Source: a bacterium
Lineage (GTDB): Bacteria; Bacteroidota; Bacteroidia; Bacteroidales; Muribaculaceae
Direction of reading: 5' to 3'
NCBI GenBank assembly: GCA_004563195.1
Contig: SFTJ01000006.1
Coordinates: forward strand, 17,158 to 81,157
DNA: 64,000 nucleotides
Shown here: positions 8,648-18,438 of the stretch, piece after piece
How the letters are laid out: each line of letters begins with the position of its first letter
Numbering within the stretch: the first letter of the stretch is position 1
Notes under the pieces: model-generated
Told to the model about the DNA's origin: nothing
The model's input: only the letters and a program-made list of their open reading frames with translations
Database searches by the model: none
Program-made: the position numbers and the translations under genes

Positions 8648-11203
8648 ATGGAAAAATTTGAAGTGAACGATTTGTTTAATCCGCAGATTATAAATATGTC
8701 GTCGAGAAAGCAGCCTATGACATCCGAAACAGAGGAACCCGAGGCGCCCAAGACGAATAAGGAGAAAATGAAAGCATTTCTCCTGCTGCGTCGCACACGC
8801 ATAGCTACAGGAGTGATAATAGGACTTTTCGGCGTATTCTTGCTGCTATCGTGTATATCATTTTTCTATACCGGAGCTGCCGACCAAAGCGAGGTGGTCA
8901 ACACCGCTTTCGTCGATCAGGAAGCGTCGACAATCGAGAATCAGGGTGCCATATTCGGAGCCTATCTTGCCCACATATTTGTGGAGCGAGGCGTAGGATT
9001 GGCGGCATTTATCATAGTGCTGTGGTGCGCCGTGATAAGCATACGCCTGCTGCGCGATACCAAGGTGTTCTTTCTGCACTTCACATTCCTCTCGCTGCTG
9101 AGCATATTCACATTCTCGATGGTGGTGGGTGGAATCACCTATAATATGGATATCACATTCTTCCCCTTAGGTGGAAATATAGGATATTATCTCAACGATT
9201 TGCTTTACGAATACTCCGCAATATATGGTATGGTGATGGTAGATGCTGTCATAGCCATGATATGGGTGTTTGTGTTTTACAAAATGCTCTACAAGATTTA
9301 TTCCTACACCAGCGATAAGTTGAAAAAGACACGGTCGATACGCAAGATGAAAAAAGTGGAGCAGGAAGAGGAGTCGGAGACAGCGCCGTTGACCGATTTT
9401 ATGGGCGACAGTGCCGAAGATAATCATGATATCGAGCTTGAGCAGTCGCAACCGGCTCAGCACACTGCCTATCAGCCATTGCGTCTCGAACCCATTGTGG
9501 TGCCGCCGATAGTGGAAGAAGATCCTGTGGAAGATGATAATAGCGGCTCAGAAGATGAAAAGCCCGCCCCCGAAGAACCGGTAGAGACAATCACTATAAA
9601 TGTCGATGGAGAGCTGCCCACCGAAGATTCGAAGTCGGAAGAGATGGTGATAAAGGAAAGCGGTGAAATAGAAAAGGCAAAAGTGCTCAATCAGGAGCTG
9701 TATGACCCCACCAAGGAATTGTCGAAGTTCAAGCAACCCACCATCGACTTGATGAAAGACTACGGGTCGTCGAAGATAACCATCGATGTGCAAGAGCAGG
9801 AAGCCAATAAGGACCTGATAACACGCACATTGCTCAACTATCAGATAGAAATCAACAGGATAGAGGTGACTGTGGGTCCCACAATCACCCTATTTGAGAT
9901 AGTGCCGAAGGAAGGCGTGCGCATACAGCGCATCAAGGGACTTGAGGACGATATCGCGCTCTGCCTTGCCGCCAAGGGCATACGCATCATAGCCCCGATG
10001 CCCGGCAAGGGTACGGTGGGCATAGAAGTGCCAAACAAAGAGCCGCAGATAGTGTCGATGCGCTCGGTTCTCGAGTCGAAAGCATTCCAGGAATCGAAGG
10101 CAGCGTTGCCTATGGCACTGGGTTGCAATGTGTCGAACGAAGTGGTGGTGGCCGATATGGCTAAGATGCCCCACTTGCTTGTGGCAGGTGCTACCGGTCA
10201 AGGTAAATCGGTAGGCTTGAATGCCATTATCACCTCGATGCTCTACAAGAAGCACCCTGCTGAACTCAAGTTTGTGCTTATCGACCCCAAAATGGTGGAA
10301 TTTAGCATCTACAGCCGCATCGAGCACCATTATTTGGCTAAGTTGCCGGGCGAGGAAAAGGCCATCATAACCGAGGCCGAAAAGGTGGTGCCCACTCTCA
10401 ATTCGCTTGTAGAAGAAATGGAAGACCGCTATCGCCTCTTGGAAAAGGCAAGCGAACGAAATATTAAGGATTACAATGCGCGTTTTGTAAAACACGAATT
10501 GAATCCCAACAACGGACACCGCTTCCTTCCGTATATTGTGCTCATAATCGATGAGTTTTGCGATTTGATTATGCAGAGCGGCAAGGAAATAGAGACTCCG
10601 CTTGTGCGCTTGGCACAAAAAGCACGCGCCATAGGTATTCACGTGATTTTGGCTACTCAGCGACCCGATGCCAAGACCATCACCGGTCTTATCAAGGCCA
10701 ACTTCCCGAGCCGCATAGCCTTCAGAGTGTCGCAAATGCAAGACAGCCGCACTATCATCGACGTTTCGGGCGCTCAGCACTTGATAGGTAAGGGCGATAT
10801 GCTTTTCTCAGCCGATGGCGAAATCACACGTCTGCAATGCGCATTTGTGGATACACCCGAAGTTAACCGCGTATGTACATACATTGGCGACCAAATAGGA
10901 TATAGCGAAGCCTACGCTTTGCCCGAACCGCCCGCAAGTGCAGGAGATGACTTTATGACCCCCGATGGCCCTCGCAATTCGTTCGACCGCGACCCGCTCT
11001 TCGAGGAAGCGCTCGAATTTATAGCACAAAGCGATTATGCATCTACATCGTCGCTGCAGCGCCGCTTCGGCATAGGCTATAACCGCGCCGGCCGCATTAT
11101 GGACCAAATAGAGGCAGCCGGCATAGTGAGTGCTTCGCAAGGCGGCAAGCCACGCAAGGTGCTTATGACACCGTCGGAAATCGATATGTATTTGAACAAA
11201 TAA
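8648..11203 (+). CDS. ftsK: FtsK/SpoIIIE DNA translocase
   Basis: An 851-aa septal DNA pump that clears and resolves chromosomes at division. Four or five membrane spans lie at about 48-215, then an acidic, Pro/Glu-rich linker (about 225-340), the alpha/beta motor with Walker A GATGQGKSV (about 513-521) and Walker B VLIIDEFCDL (about 630), and a C-terminal winged-helix gamma domain (about 785-851) that would read KOPS-like sites. A -7-like TAAATTTG sits at 8633-8640, very close to the ATG. A later Met at 8697 is a possible alternative start. A LolA-like gene follows 11 bp downstream. Confidence 0.95.
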   Translation: MEKFEVNDLFNPQIINMSSRKQPMTSETEEPEAPKTNKEKMKAFLLLRRTRIATGVIIGLFGVFLLLSCISFFYTGAADQSEVVNTAFVDQEASTIENQGAIFGAYLAHIFVERGVGLAAFIIVLWCAVISIRLLRDTKVFFLHFTFLSLLSIFTFSMVVGGITYNMDITFFPLGGNIGYYLNDLLYEYSAIYGMVMVDAVIAMIWVFVFYKMLYKIYSYTSDKLKKTRSIRKMKKVEQEEESETAPLTDFMGDSAEDNHDIELEQSQPAQHTAYQPLRLEPIVVPPIVEEDPVEDDNSGSEDEKPAPEEPVETITINVDGELPTEDSKSEEMVIKESGEIEKAKVLNQELYDPTKELSKFKQPTIDLMKDYGSSKITIDVQEQEANKDLITRTLLNYQIEINRIEVTVGPTITLFEIVPKEGVRIQRIKGLEDDIALCLAAKGIRIIAPMPGKGTVGIEVPNKEPQIVSMRSVLESKAFQESKAALPMALGCNVSNEVVVADMAKMPHLLVAGATGQGKSVGLNAIITSMLYKKHPAELKFVLIDPKMVEFSIYSRIEHHYLAKLPGEEKAIITEAEKVVPTLNSLVEEMEDRYRLLEKASERNIKDYNARFVKHELNPNNGHRFLPYIVLIIDEFCDLIMQSGKEIETPLVRLAQKARAIGIHVILATQRPDAKTITGLIKANFPSRIAFRVSQMQDSRTIIDVSGAQHLIGKGDMLFSADGEITRLQCAFVDTPEVNRVCTYIGDQIGYSEAYALPEPPASAGDDFMTPDGPRNSFDRDPLFEEALEFIAQSDYASTSSLQRRFGIGYNRAGRIMDQIEAAGIVSASQGGKPRKVLMTPSEIDMYLNK

Positions 11204-11214
11204 ACAAAGCTAAG

Positions 11215-11838
11215 ATGAAAACTGCAGCCATACGACATATAACAGCAATATTGCTGCTGAGCGCCATAAGCTTGGGTGCGTCGGCACAAAGCGCTATGAA
11301 GACGCTCAACGCAGCCATCAAGCGATTTGAGACCCCCGGTGGCGTAACAGCCGACTATGTGCTTGCCAACGATCAGGGCAGCACTCGTGGCACTATCGAC
11401 ATGAAAGGCAAGAACTATCGCATAATGAGCAACGACCTGAAGTGCTGGTACAACGGCACTACACAATGGACCTACTCGTCGATTTCGGGCGAGGTGTGCA
11501 TCACGGTGCCCACGCTCGAAGAGATGCAGATGAGCAACCCCTATGTGGCTCTCACCACACTCAAAAAGAGTTGCAAAATATATAAGGTGAACACAAAAAC
11601 TAAGGGCGTGCTCGTGCTGAAACTTGTGCCTAAAGCCAAAGATCAACAAGTGAAGCATATTATGGTGTATATCAAGACCGATAGTTATGCTGTGACCAAT
11701 GTAAACTTCGAGATGACCGATGGTAGTTATTACCGCACCACCATCACCAACTTTAAGGAAGCAAAACACTCCAACGCCACATTCAACTACGATTCGAAAG
11801 CCGTTCCCAAAGGTACCGAAGTGGTGGATTTGAGATAA
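11215..11838 (+). CDS. LolA-like outer-membrane lipoprotein carrier
   Basis: A 207-aa periplasmic protein with a signal peptide ending near GASAQ (residue 25) and the beta-sheet pattern of LolA/DUF4292-like carriers (ADYVLANDQGSTRGTIDMKG, WYNGTTQWTYSS). It probably ferries lipoproteins to the outer membrane. It follows ftsK by 11 bp, the same order as ftsK-lolA in many bacteria, which supports the call. Confidence 0.85.
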   Translation: MKTAAIRHITAILLLSAISLGASAQSAMKTLNAAIKRFETPGGVTADYVLANDQGSTRGTIDMKGKNYRIMSNDLKCWYNGTTQWTYSSISGEVCITVPTLEEMQMSNPYVALTTLKKSCKIYKVNTKTKGVLVLKLVPKAKDQQVKHIMVYIKTDSYAVTNVNFEMTDGSYYRTTITNFKEAKHSNATFNYDSKAVPKGTEVVDLR

Positions 11839-11876
11839 CCCAATAATGAAAATAAACTAAAAAAAGATACGAAAAA

Positions 11877-12818
11877 ATGGAAAAGACAAAATGTTTGATT
11901 ATCGGTTCGGGTCCTGCGGGCTACACTGCAGCCATCTATGCATCGAGAGCCAATATAGATAATGTGATGTATGAAGGCATACAGCCGGGCGGGCAGCTGA
12001 CTACAACCACCGAGATAGAGAATTTCCCCGGATTTCCCACCGGCATCGAAGGTTTCGACCTTATGGAAAATATGAAACAGCAAGCCGAGCGCGTGGGTTC
12101 GGTGATACGCAGCGGCGTGGTTACAGCCATCGACCTTTCGAAGCGCCCGTTTGTGGCTACCATCGACGGTAAGGACCAAATAGAAGCCGAATCGGTGATT
12201 ATAGCCACCGGAGCATCGGCAAAATATCTTGGCATCGACGATGAAAAGAAGTATTCGGGTATGGGCGTATCGGCGTGCGCTACCTGCGACGGATTTTTCT
12301 ATCGCAAAAAGACCGTGGCAGTGGTAGGCGGCGGCGACACAGCGTGCGAGGAAGCAAGTTACTTGAGCAATATCGCCAAAAAAGTGTATATGATAGTGCG
12401 CAAGGACTATCTGCGAGCATCGCAAGCGATGCAAAAGCGTGTGAACGAAAAAGAGAACATCGAAATCCTTTTCAACTGCAATACAGTGGGCTTGTTTGGC
12501 GAAAACGGCGTGGAAGGAGCACATCTCGTGCGTCATAAAGGCACCGACCATGAAGAAATGTTCGATATCGCCATCGATGGCTTCTTCCTGGCTATCGGAC
12601 ACCGTCCGAACACCGCTTTCTTGAACGGCCAAATCACACTCGACGAGCAAGGCTACATAGAATTGCAAGGCAAAACCACAGCCACTAATGTGGAAGGCGT
12701 GTTTGCTGCCGGCGACGTAGCCGACCCTATTTATCGTCAGGCAGTGTCGGCAGCCGGTATGGGTTGCCACGCAGCACTCGATGTGCAGCAGTTCCTCATG
12801 GCGAAAGGGTTGATATAA
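11877..12818 (+). CDS. trxB: thioredoxin-disulfide reductase
   Basis: A 313-aa flavoenzyme that passes NADPH electrons to thioredoxin. The FAD motif IIGSGPAGYTAAIYASRA is at the N-terminus, the redox-active CATC lies at about 134-137, the NADPH motif VVGGGDTACEEA follows, and the second FAD motif GVFAAGDVAD is near the C-terminus. Length is normal for the family. Confidence 0.97.
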   Translation: MEKTKCLIIGSGPAGYTAAIYASRANIDNVMYEGIQPGGQLTTTTEIENFPGFPTGIEGFDLMENMKQQAERVGSVIRSGVVTAIDLSKRPFVATIDGKDQIEAESVIIATGASAKYLGIDDEKKYSGMGVSACATCDGFFYRKKTVAVVGGGDTACEEASYLSNIAKKVYMIVRKDYLRASQAMQKRVNEKENIEILFNCNTVGLFGENGVEGAHLVRHKGTDHEEMFDIAIDGFFLAIGHRPNTAFLNGQITLDEQGYIELQGKTTATNVEGVFAAGDVADPIYRQAVSAAGMGCHAALDVQQFLMAKGLI

Positions 12819-12916
12819 CCATAAGTTATTTGAGTAAAAGCTGACTCGTCAAGAGTCGGCCTACAGCTTGCGTCGACAGTGGTGCAGGCCAATAACGCAA
12901 AAAGAAAACGAACAGA

Positions 12917-13495
12917 ATGAATAATCGTAATATAATGGAAGAAGATATAAAGAAATGCATTGAGGTGCTACAAAATGGAGGCTTGATATTGTATCCAACC
13001 GACACAATATGGGGAATAGGATGCGATGCCACCAACGAAGCCGCAGTGAAGCGAGTTTATGACTTGAAAAAGCGAGCCGACAATAAGGCTATGCTGGTGC
13101 TGCTCGACACGGTAGACCATCTCGACCATTATGTGATAGATGTGCCCGAAATGGCATACGACTTGCTCGATGTGGCAGTGAAGCCGCTCACCATCATCTA
13201 CGACGGAGCCTACAATCTGGCAAAGAATCTGCTTGGCGACGATGATAGTGTGGGCATAAGAGTGTCGCACGAGAAGTTTTCGCAGACCCTCTGTGCGCGT
13301 TTCCATAAGCCCATCGTGTCGACCTCGGCTAATATAAGCGGACACCCGGCACCGGCTGTGTTCAGCCAAATAGATGAGGTGATTAAGCAAGGCGTGGACT
13401 ATGTGGTGAACTATCGTCGCGATGATAATTCGGTGCATCAGTCGTCGAATATCATCAAACTCAGCGCCGACGGCACATTTAAGATTATTCGTTAA
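12917..13495 (+). CDS. L-threonylcarbamoyladenylate synthase (Sua5/YrdC/TsaC family)
   Basis: A 192-aa single-domain YrdC protein that makes threonylcarbamoyl-AMP for the t6A37 modification of tRNA. Family motifs are visible: LYPTDTIWGIGCDA, the KR...KAMLVLL stretch and the PIVSTSANISG block. It lacks the extra Sua5 C-terminal domain, so it is TsaC-sized. A second in-frame ATG at 12935 (MEEDIKK) is an equally plausible start. The 98-bp gap after trxB holds nested hairpins. Confidence 0.92.
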   Translation: MNNRNIMEEDIKKCIEVLQNGGLILYPTDTIWGIGCDATNEAAVKRVYDLKKRADNKAMLVLLDTVDHLDHYVIDVPEMAYDLLDVAVKPLTIIYDGAYNLAKNLLGDDDSVGIRVSHEKFSQTLCARFHKPIVSTSANISGHPAPAVFSQIDEVIKQGVDYVVNYRRDDNSVHQSSNIIKLSADGTFKIIR

Positions 13496-13536
13496 CGAGA
13501 CATTCATTTGTTTCATACATAAGAGATTCTACCGAG

Positions 13537-14964
13537 GTGATAGACGTAAACAGGCAACGAATGAAATATGTGGTGGGCGATTTTGTTATGTCGGCCACGG
13601 CATGGATGGTGTACACTTGCGTGCGCTATTGGCTTGGTGGTGAAATGATGCGAGCGCAAGGCCATACCACATTGTGGCATTTCTTGCAATCGCCCAATGT
13701 GATTACGGGAATTATAGTGTTCCCGATGGTGATGATGGTGGTGTATGCTCTCTCGGGCTATTACAACGAAGTCTTTCGCAAGTCGCGACTGCAAGAACTC
13801 TTCGACACCATAGAGAGCGCCGCTGTCAACTCCGCAATAATTTTCCTGGTGGCGCTTATCAACGATATGGCATCCGACAGAAAATACAACTACGAGGTGA
13901 TTTTCATACTTTTTGCCCTGCTGTTTGTTTTCGTATATGCCATGCGAGCGCATATCACCAACGGAATATCGCGAAAAATCAAGAATCGCATTTTGCAATT
14001 CAACACGCTTATAGTGGGGTCGGGCATCGATGCCTATCGATTGGGCAACAATCTCAACACCATGACCCCGAGCATAGGCTATAATGTGGTGGGGTATGTG
14101 AAGATGGAAGACGAGACCCCGGTGGAGCAGCTTCGTGGCAAAACTTGCGAAATGCAGCAAATAGAATCCGTGTGCAAATCGCGAAATGTGAAAGAATTGA
14201 TAATAGCACCCACGGGATTCGACACCACGGCTGTGCTGAAGACCATCAGTCAACTCTATTCACTCGATTTGCCAATAAAGATTACGCCTTCTCTCTCCGA
14301 CATAATTTTGCACCGAGCGCGCATCAGCCAGTTGGAAGGCGACCCGCTCGTAGACATATCGGGCTGCAGCATGAGTCAACGCACACGCAGTGTGAAGCGA
14401 TTTGTCGACATTGTGGTGTCGTTGGTGGCTATGATATTGCTGCTGCCGGTGTATGCAGTGCTGGCAATATGGATAAAACTCGACTCCAAGGGCTCGGTGG
14501 TGTATAAGCAAGAGCGTTTGGGATTGCATCGCAAGCCGTTTAAAATCTACAAGTTTCGCAGCATGGTCAACGATGCCGAGCCCGATGGCAAGCCATGCTT
14601 AAGCACCGACGATGACCACCGAATAACTCGTGTGGGCAAAGTGATGCGCAAATACCGACTCGATGAAACTCTGCAATTTTTGAATGTGCTGCGAGGCGAT
14701 ATGTCGCTTGTGGGTCCACGACCCGAACGCGCTTATTTTGTGGACCAAATAGTGGAGCGTGCGCCTTATTACACCACATTGCATCAGGTTCGCCCCGGCA
14801 TCACCTCGCTCGGGATGGTGAAATTCGGCTATGCCTCGAGTGTCGACGAGATGATAGAACGGTCGAAGTACGACCTGCTCTATCTCGACAATATGTCGCT
14901 TTTCAATGATTTGAAGATAATTATTTACACCATAAAAGTGGTGATAAAAGGAACAGGAATATAA
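13537..14964 (+). CDS. polyprenyl-phosphate sugar-1-phosphate transferase (WcaJ-like)
   Basis: A 475-aa membrane glycosyltransferase that primes exopolysaccharide or capsule synthesis by loading a sugar phosphate on undecaprenyl phosphate. N-terminal spans (about 8-120) and a Rossmann-like CoA-binding-type domain precede the bac_transf domain (about 288-475), which starts at KRFVDIVVSLVAM and has IYKFRSM, DETLQFLNVLRGDMSLVGPRP and PGITSLG. The GTG at 13537 is taken as the start; ATG at 13561 is possible. No other polysaccharide genes lie nearby. It overlaps the next gene by one base (TAATG). Confidence 0.93.
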   Translation: MIDVNRQRMKYVVGDFVMSATAWMVYTCVRYWLGGEMMRAQGHTTLWHFLQSPNVITGIIVFPMVMMVVYALSGYYNEVFRKSRLQELFDTIESAAVNSAIIFLVALINDMASDRKYNYEVIFILFALLFVFVYAMRAHITNGISRKIKNRILQFNTLIVGSGIDAYRLGNNLNTMTPSIGYNVVGYVKMEDETPVEQLRGKTCEMQQIESVCKSRNVKELIIAPTGFDTTAVLKTISQLYSLDLPIKITPSLSDIILHRARISQLEGDPLVDISGCSMSQRTRSVKRFVDIVVSLVAMILLLPVYAVLAIWIKLDSKGSVVYKQERLGLHRKPFKIYKFRSMVNDAEPDGKPCLSTDDDHRITRVGKVMRKYRLDETLQFLNVLRGDMSLVGPRPERAYFVDQIVERAPYYTTLHQVRPGITSLGMVKFGYASSVDEMIERSKYDLLYLDNMSLFNDLKIIIYTIKVVIKGTGI

Positions 14965-16769
14965 TGACTCAACAATCAAGCGAAAAAAAGAAAGAAGAAA
15001 GCATAATGATGCGACTGCTGAGATGGCGCGAAGAGCACGTTTCGGAGACACAGTGCGTTATCATTTTGGCTCTTCTTACGGGAATTATATCAGGCCTTGC
15101 GGCCGTTTTGCTCAAACGCCTCATCGAGACAATTTCTGAAATGATAACCTCGCAGTTGTCGATTTCGGAAGGTAACTACCTCTACCTCATAACGCCGGTG
15201 ATAGGCATCTTGATAGTGGGCATATATGTGCGCTATGTGGTGAAGGACAACATATCGCATGGTGTTACGCAAGTGCTATATGCCATATCGCAGAAAAAGA
15301 GTCGACTGAAGATACATAATATGTATACCTCGGTTGTGGCGAGTTCCATAACAATAGGTTTTGGCGGTTCGGTTGGAGCCGAAGGCCCGATAGTTTACAC
15401 CGGAGCAGCCATAGGTTCGAATCTGGGCAGTATGCTGCGCCTTTCGCCCCGAACGCTTATGGTGCTTGTGGGCTGTGGCGCTGCAGCGGGTATTGCCGGT
15501 ATCTTCAAGGCACCAATAGCCGGAGTGCTGTTCACAGTAGAAGTGCTGATGCTCGACCTCACGGCAGCATCGGTGATGCCACTGATGGTGGCAGCTGTAG
15601 CAGGTGCCACCGTGTCGTATGTCTACACGGGTTATAATCTCGAATTTTTCTTCTCGCAGAGCGAGCCATTCTATGCTTCGGGCATTCCGTATGTGATAAT
15701 GCTGGGCCTGTTCTGTGGATTTGTGTCGCTTTATTTCACCGGCGCAATGGGCTTGATGGAGAAGATGTTTGGCAAACTCAAAAATCCGTGGGTTAAGTTT
15801 GCCATCGGTTCGGTGATATTGAGCACTCTCATCTATCTGTTGCCGCCACTCTACGGCGAAGGTTACGGGCCGATAAATATGTTGCTCAACGGCAATGTGT
15901 CGGATATTTTTGACAACAGTGCATTCTACAATCATCGCAACGATGTGGTGTATATATGCGTGTTTATAGGCATGATAATCATAGCCAAAGTGTTTGCCAC
16001 AAGTGCCACCAACGGTGGTGGCGGTGTGGGTGGTACGTTCGCACCTTCGCTATATGTGGGCTGTATGGCGGGATTTTTCTTCGCCTACACCATGAATGCT
16101 TTGGGCATAATCGACATACCTCTCTCAACCAAAAATTTTGCTTTGGCAGGCATGGCAGGTGTGATGTCGGGCGTAATGCACGCACCGCTTATGGCAATAT
16201 TCCTTACAGCCGAGATGACCGGTGGTTACGAGCTCTTCCTGCCGCTGCTCATAGTTTCGGCTATCTCTTATGGCACTGTGCGTGTGTTCTCGCGCTACAG
16301 CATCTACACCAAGCGTTTGGCAATTCGCGGCGAACTTCTCACTCACGAGAAGGACAAGACCGTGCTCACATTGCTGAAAATCGACAATGTAATCGAAACC
16401 GATTTCCTCGAAGTGCACCCCGATATGAACCTCAAAGAGATGGTGCAAGTGATAGCCCAGTCGCATCGCAATCTGTTCCCTGTTACCGATTCGGCAGGCA
16501 ACCTGATGGGTATAGTGCTGCTCGACGATATTCGCAATATTATGTTCCGCCCCGACCTTTATCGCAAGATGTATGTGAGCAAATTTATGTCGGTTCCACC
16601 TGCCAAGATAGAACTCGGCATGCCTATGGAGCAAGTGATGAAGATATTCGACAACACCAATGCCTGGAATCTGCCGGTGGTGGAGAACGGCAAATATATA
16701 GGTTTTGTATCCAAATCGAAGATATTTAATTCCTATCGCAGTGTGCTCAAGCACTACACCGAAGACTAA
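14964..16769 (+). CDS. ClC-family chloride channel/antiporter with CBS domains
   Basis: A 601-aa polytopic protein. ClC signatures are present: GFGGSVGAEGPIVYTGAAIG (GSxGxEGP-type selectivity loop), a GIAGIFKAPIAG segment and GGVGGTFAPSLYVG. A C-terminal CBS pair (about 460-590) would bind nucleotide and gate transport. The Glu in GAEGP is the position of the gating glutamate, so a Cl-/H+ exchanger is possible. Its ATG overlaps the sugar-transferase stop, so the two are coupled, although their functions are not obviously related. Confidence 0.94.
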   Translation: MTQQSSEKKKEESIMMRLLRWREEHVSETQCVIILALLTGIISGLAAVLLKRLIETISEMITSQLSISEGNYLYLITPVIGILIVGIYVRYVVKDNISHGVTQVLYAISQKKSRLKIHNMYTSVVASSITIGFGGSVGAEGPIVYTGAAIGSNLGSMLRLSPRTLMVLVGCGAAAGIAGIFKAPIAGVLFTVEVLMLDLTAASVMPLMVAAVAGATVSYVYTGYNLEFFFSQSEPFYASGIPYVIMLGLFCGFVSLYFTGAMGLMEKMFGKLKNPWVKFAIGSVILSTLIYLLPPLYGEGYGPINMLLNGNVSDIFDNSAFYNHRNDVVYICVFIGMIIIAKVFATSATNGGGGVGGTFAPSLYVGCMAGFFFAYTMNALGIIDIPLSTKNFALAGMAGVMSGVMHAPLMAIFLTAEMTGGYELFLPLLIVSAISYGTVRVFSRYSIYTKRLAIRGELLTHEKDKTVLTLLKIDNVIETDFLEVHPDMNLKEMVQVIAQSHRNLFPVTDSAGNLMGIVLLDDIRNIMFRPDLYRKMYVSKFMSVPPAKIELGMPMEQVMKIFDNTNAWNLPVVENGKYIGFVSKSKIFNSYRSVLKHYTED

Positions 16770-16796
16770 ATTTTATTTAAGCAAAAACAAACAACG

Positions 16797-17765
16797 ATGA
16801 CAATGGAAAAGAAAGATTTGAAGATAGTGTTTTTAGGTACACCCGATTTTGCGGTAGAGAGTCTGCGCCGACTGGTGGAAGGCGGATATAACATAGTGGG
16901 TGTAATCACCATGCCCGACAAGATAGCCGGTCGCGGGCACAAGATGTTTCAGTCGCCCGTCAAGGAATATGCCGTGGAGCATAACTTGAAATTGCTTCAA
17001 CCCGCCAATCTCAAAGACCCCGCATTTGTGGAAGAACTGCGTTCGCTGCAAGCCGATTTGCAGATAGTGATAGCATTCAGAATGTTGCCCGAGGTGGTGT
17101 GGAATATGCCCCCGATGGGTACATTCAACCTGCATGCATCGCTGTTGCCAAAGTATCGCGGAGCAGCCCCCATCAACTGGGCTGTGATGAACGGCGACAC
17201 CGAAACCGGAGTGACCACTTTCTTCCTAAAGCACGAAATAGATACCGGCGACATCATACAGCAGCGAAGCATACCCATATCCAAGACCGACAATGTGGGC
17301 GTGATTCACGACCGACTGATGATGCTTGGGGCAGATATGGTGATAGAGACCGTTGATGCCATCTTGGCAGGCGAAGTGAAGCCGATTCCGCAAGACGAAT
17401 TGTGCAACCAAGGCATCGAAGCCACTCCCGCACCTAAAATATTCAAAGATACATGCCGTGTAGACTGGAATGCTCCTGCCGAGAAGGTCTATAACCACAT
17501 AAGAGGCCTCTCGCCATATCCTGCAGCATGGACCGAAATCGAGAAAGACGGAGAAGTATTCAGTTTCAAGATTTTTGAAACCTCAGAACCCATAGGCGAC
17601 ATCAATCTTGCCCCCGGAGAGCTAAAGCACGACAAACACCGCCTCGTGATAGGTTGCGCCGACGGAGCAATAGAGATACTTTCGATGCAACTTTCGGGCA
17701 AGAAACGCATGACCCCCGACGAATTTATGCGAGGTTTCAAACTCGACGGATTCCGTTGCATATAA
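16797..17765 (+). CDS. fmt: methionyl-tRNA formyltransferase
   Basis: A 322-aa enzyme that formylates initiator Met-tRNA using 10-formyl-THF. The N-terminal motif KIVFLGTPDFAVESLRR, the catalytic region FNLHASLLPKYRGAAPINWA (Asn, His) and the later D in HEIDTGDIIQ are present, plus the C-terminal beta-barrel. ATG at 16797 is used; a second Met lies two codons in. It is the last housekeeping gene before the accessory island. Confidence 0.97.
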   Translation: MTMEKKDLKIVFLGTPDFAVESLRRLVEGGYNIVGVITMPDKIAGRGHKMFQSPVKEYAVEHNLKLLQPANLKDPAFVEELRSLQADLQIVIAFRMLPEVVWNMPPMGTFNLHASLLPKYRGAAPINWAVMNGDTETGVTTFFLKHEIDTGDIIQQRSIPISKTDNVGVIHDRLMMLGADMVIETVDAILAGEVKPIPQDELCNQGIEATPAPKIFKDTCRVDWNAPAEKVYNHIRGLSPYPAAWTEIEKDGEVFSFKIFETSEPIGDINLAPGELKHDKHRLVIGCADGAIEILSMQLSGKKRMTPDEFMRGFKLDGFRCI

Positions 17766-18043
17766 CTACCTGCCGAGAACAATAAACCTACGGAGTGAAC
17801 ACCGAAATTTCCCCTTCCCCGAGCCGGAGACATCTCATAGAGGTTAAATATGGCATCTGAACAGCCTGATAATTTCGTTACCACTTATCTCAAAACGATA
17901 TGTTTATTCCGTAAGCATCCGAAATAAGCCGGGTTTTGGGGGAGCAAAATTTTGGCGAACTTTTCTGCCTTAAACTTTTGCTATGTTTAATCTATAAAAT
18001 CCCTTAAATCGGCGTAATAAATTTATTACCTGACTATAGAGCG

Positions 18044-18182
18044 GCTGTCCGCTAAAATGATTACTTTTGCCCATGGTTGTTTGTTTTGAGGCAAAAGCAA
18101 AGTAACCAAAAAGGGCTGACTCCTGCATTAGGTGCCAGCCCTGATTTTGTATGCCCGGCTCAAAAAAGTTTTATCGGACAGC
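18044..18182 (+). repeat. MITE-like element, copy 1, with 14-bp terminal inverted repeats
   Basis: GCTGTCCGCTAAAA at 18044-18057 and TTTTATCGGACAGC at 18169-18182 are inverted repeats with one mismatch, enclosing 139 bp. The internal hairpin AGGGCTG (18112-18118) / CAGCCCT (18136-18142) lies in the right half. The right-hand ~95 bp recur, inverted and about 95 percent identical by eye, at 63906-64000. There is no room for a transposase, so it would move in trans or be a deleted IS. No target-site duplication was evident; the exact outer boundary is uncertain by a few bases because TATT outside the repeat is also shared by the two copies. Confidence 0.75.
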
Positions 18183-18406
18183 AATAAAAAATAATGAGCT
18201 GTGCAACAATTCTTTAAATTTTTTTCGGATATTTACGCGACCCAAGTGACAAACTCCCGGGGTTCTTTGTCCTTTGCCGGTGATTTCGGCAAGGTTGTAG
18301 AGGACGAGGCGGAGATCTAATCAGGAAAAATTTGCGATTATAGAGCCATTTAAAACACAAAAACATACTATTTTTGATGCACAAAGCAAAATAAATGGGA
18401 AAAACC

Positions 18407-18438
18407 TTTGGTTACATCAGATTATTTTAATAGTTTTG
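18407..18438 (+). promoter_or_regulatory. Bacteroidetes-type promoter of the AbiE-like island
   Basis: TTTG at 18407-18410 is followed after 20 bases by TAGTTTTG at 18431-18438, an exact TAnnTTTG. It lies 41 bases before the ATG at 18480. Confidence 0.65.

Noticed and set aside
11787..12770. 327-codon minus-strand frame opposite trxB
   Set aside because: His/Cys-rich composition typical of an antisense shadow; trxB on the plus strand has complete motifs.
17489..17884. 131-codon minus-strand frame across the fmt 3' end and the following gap
   Set aside because: Mostly antisense to fmt; the non-overlapping part is short and has no start signal or recognised domain.
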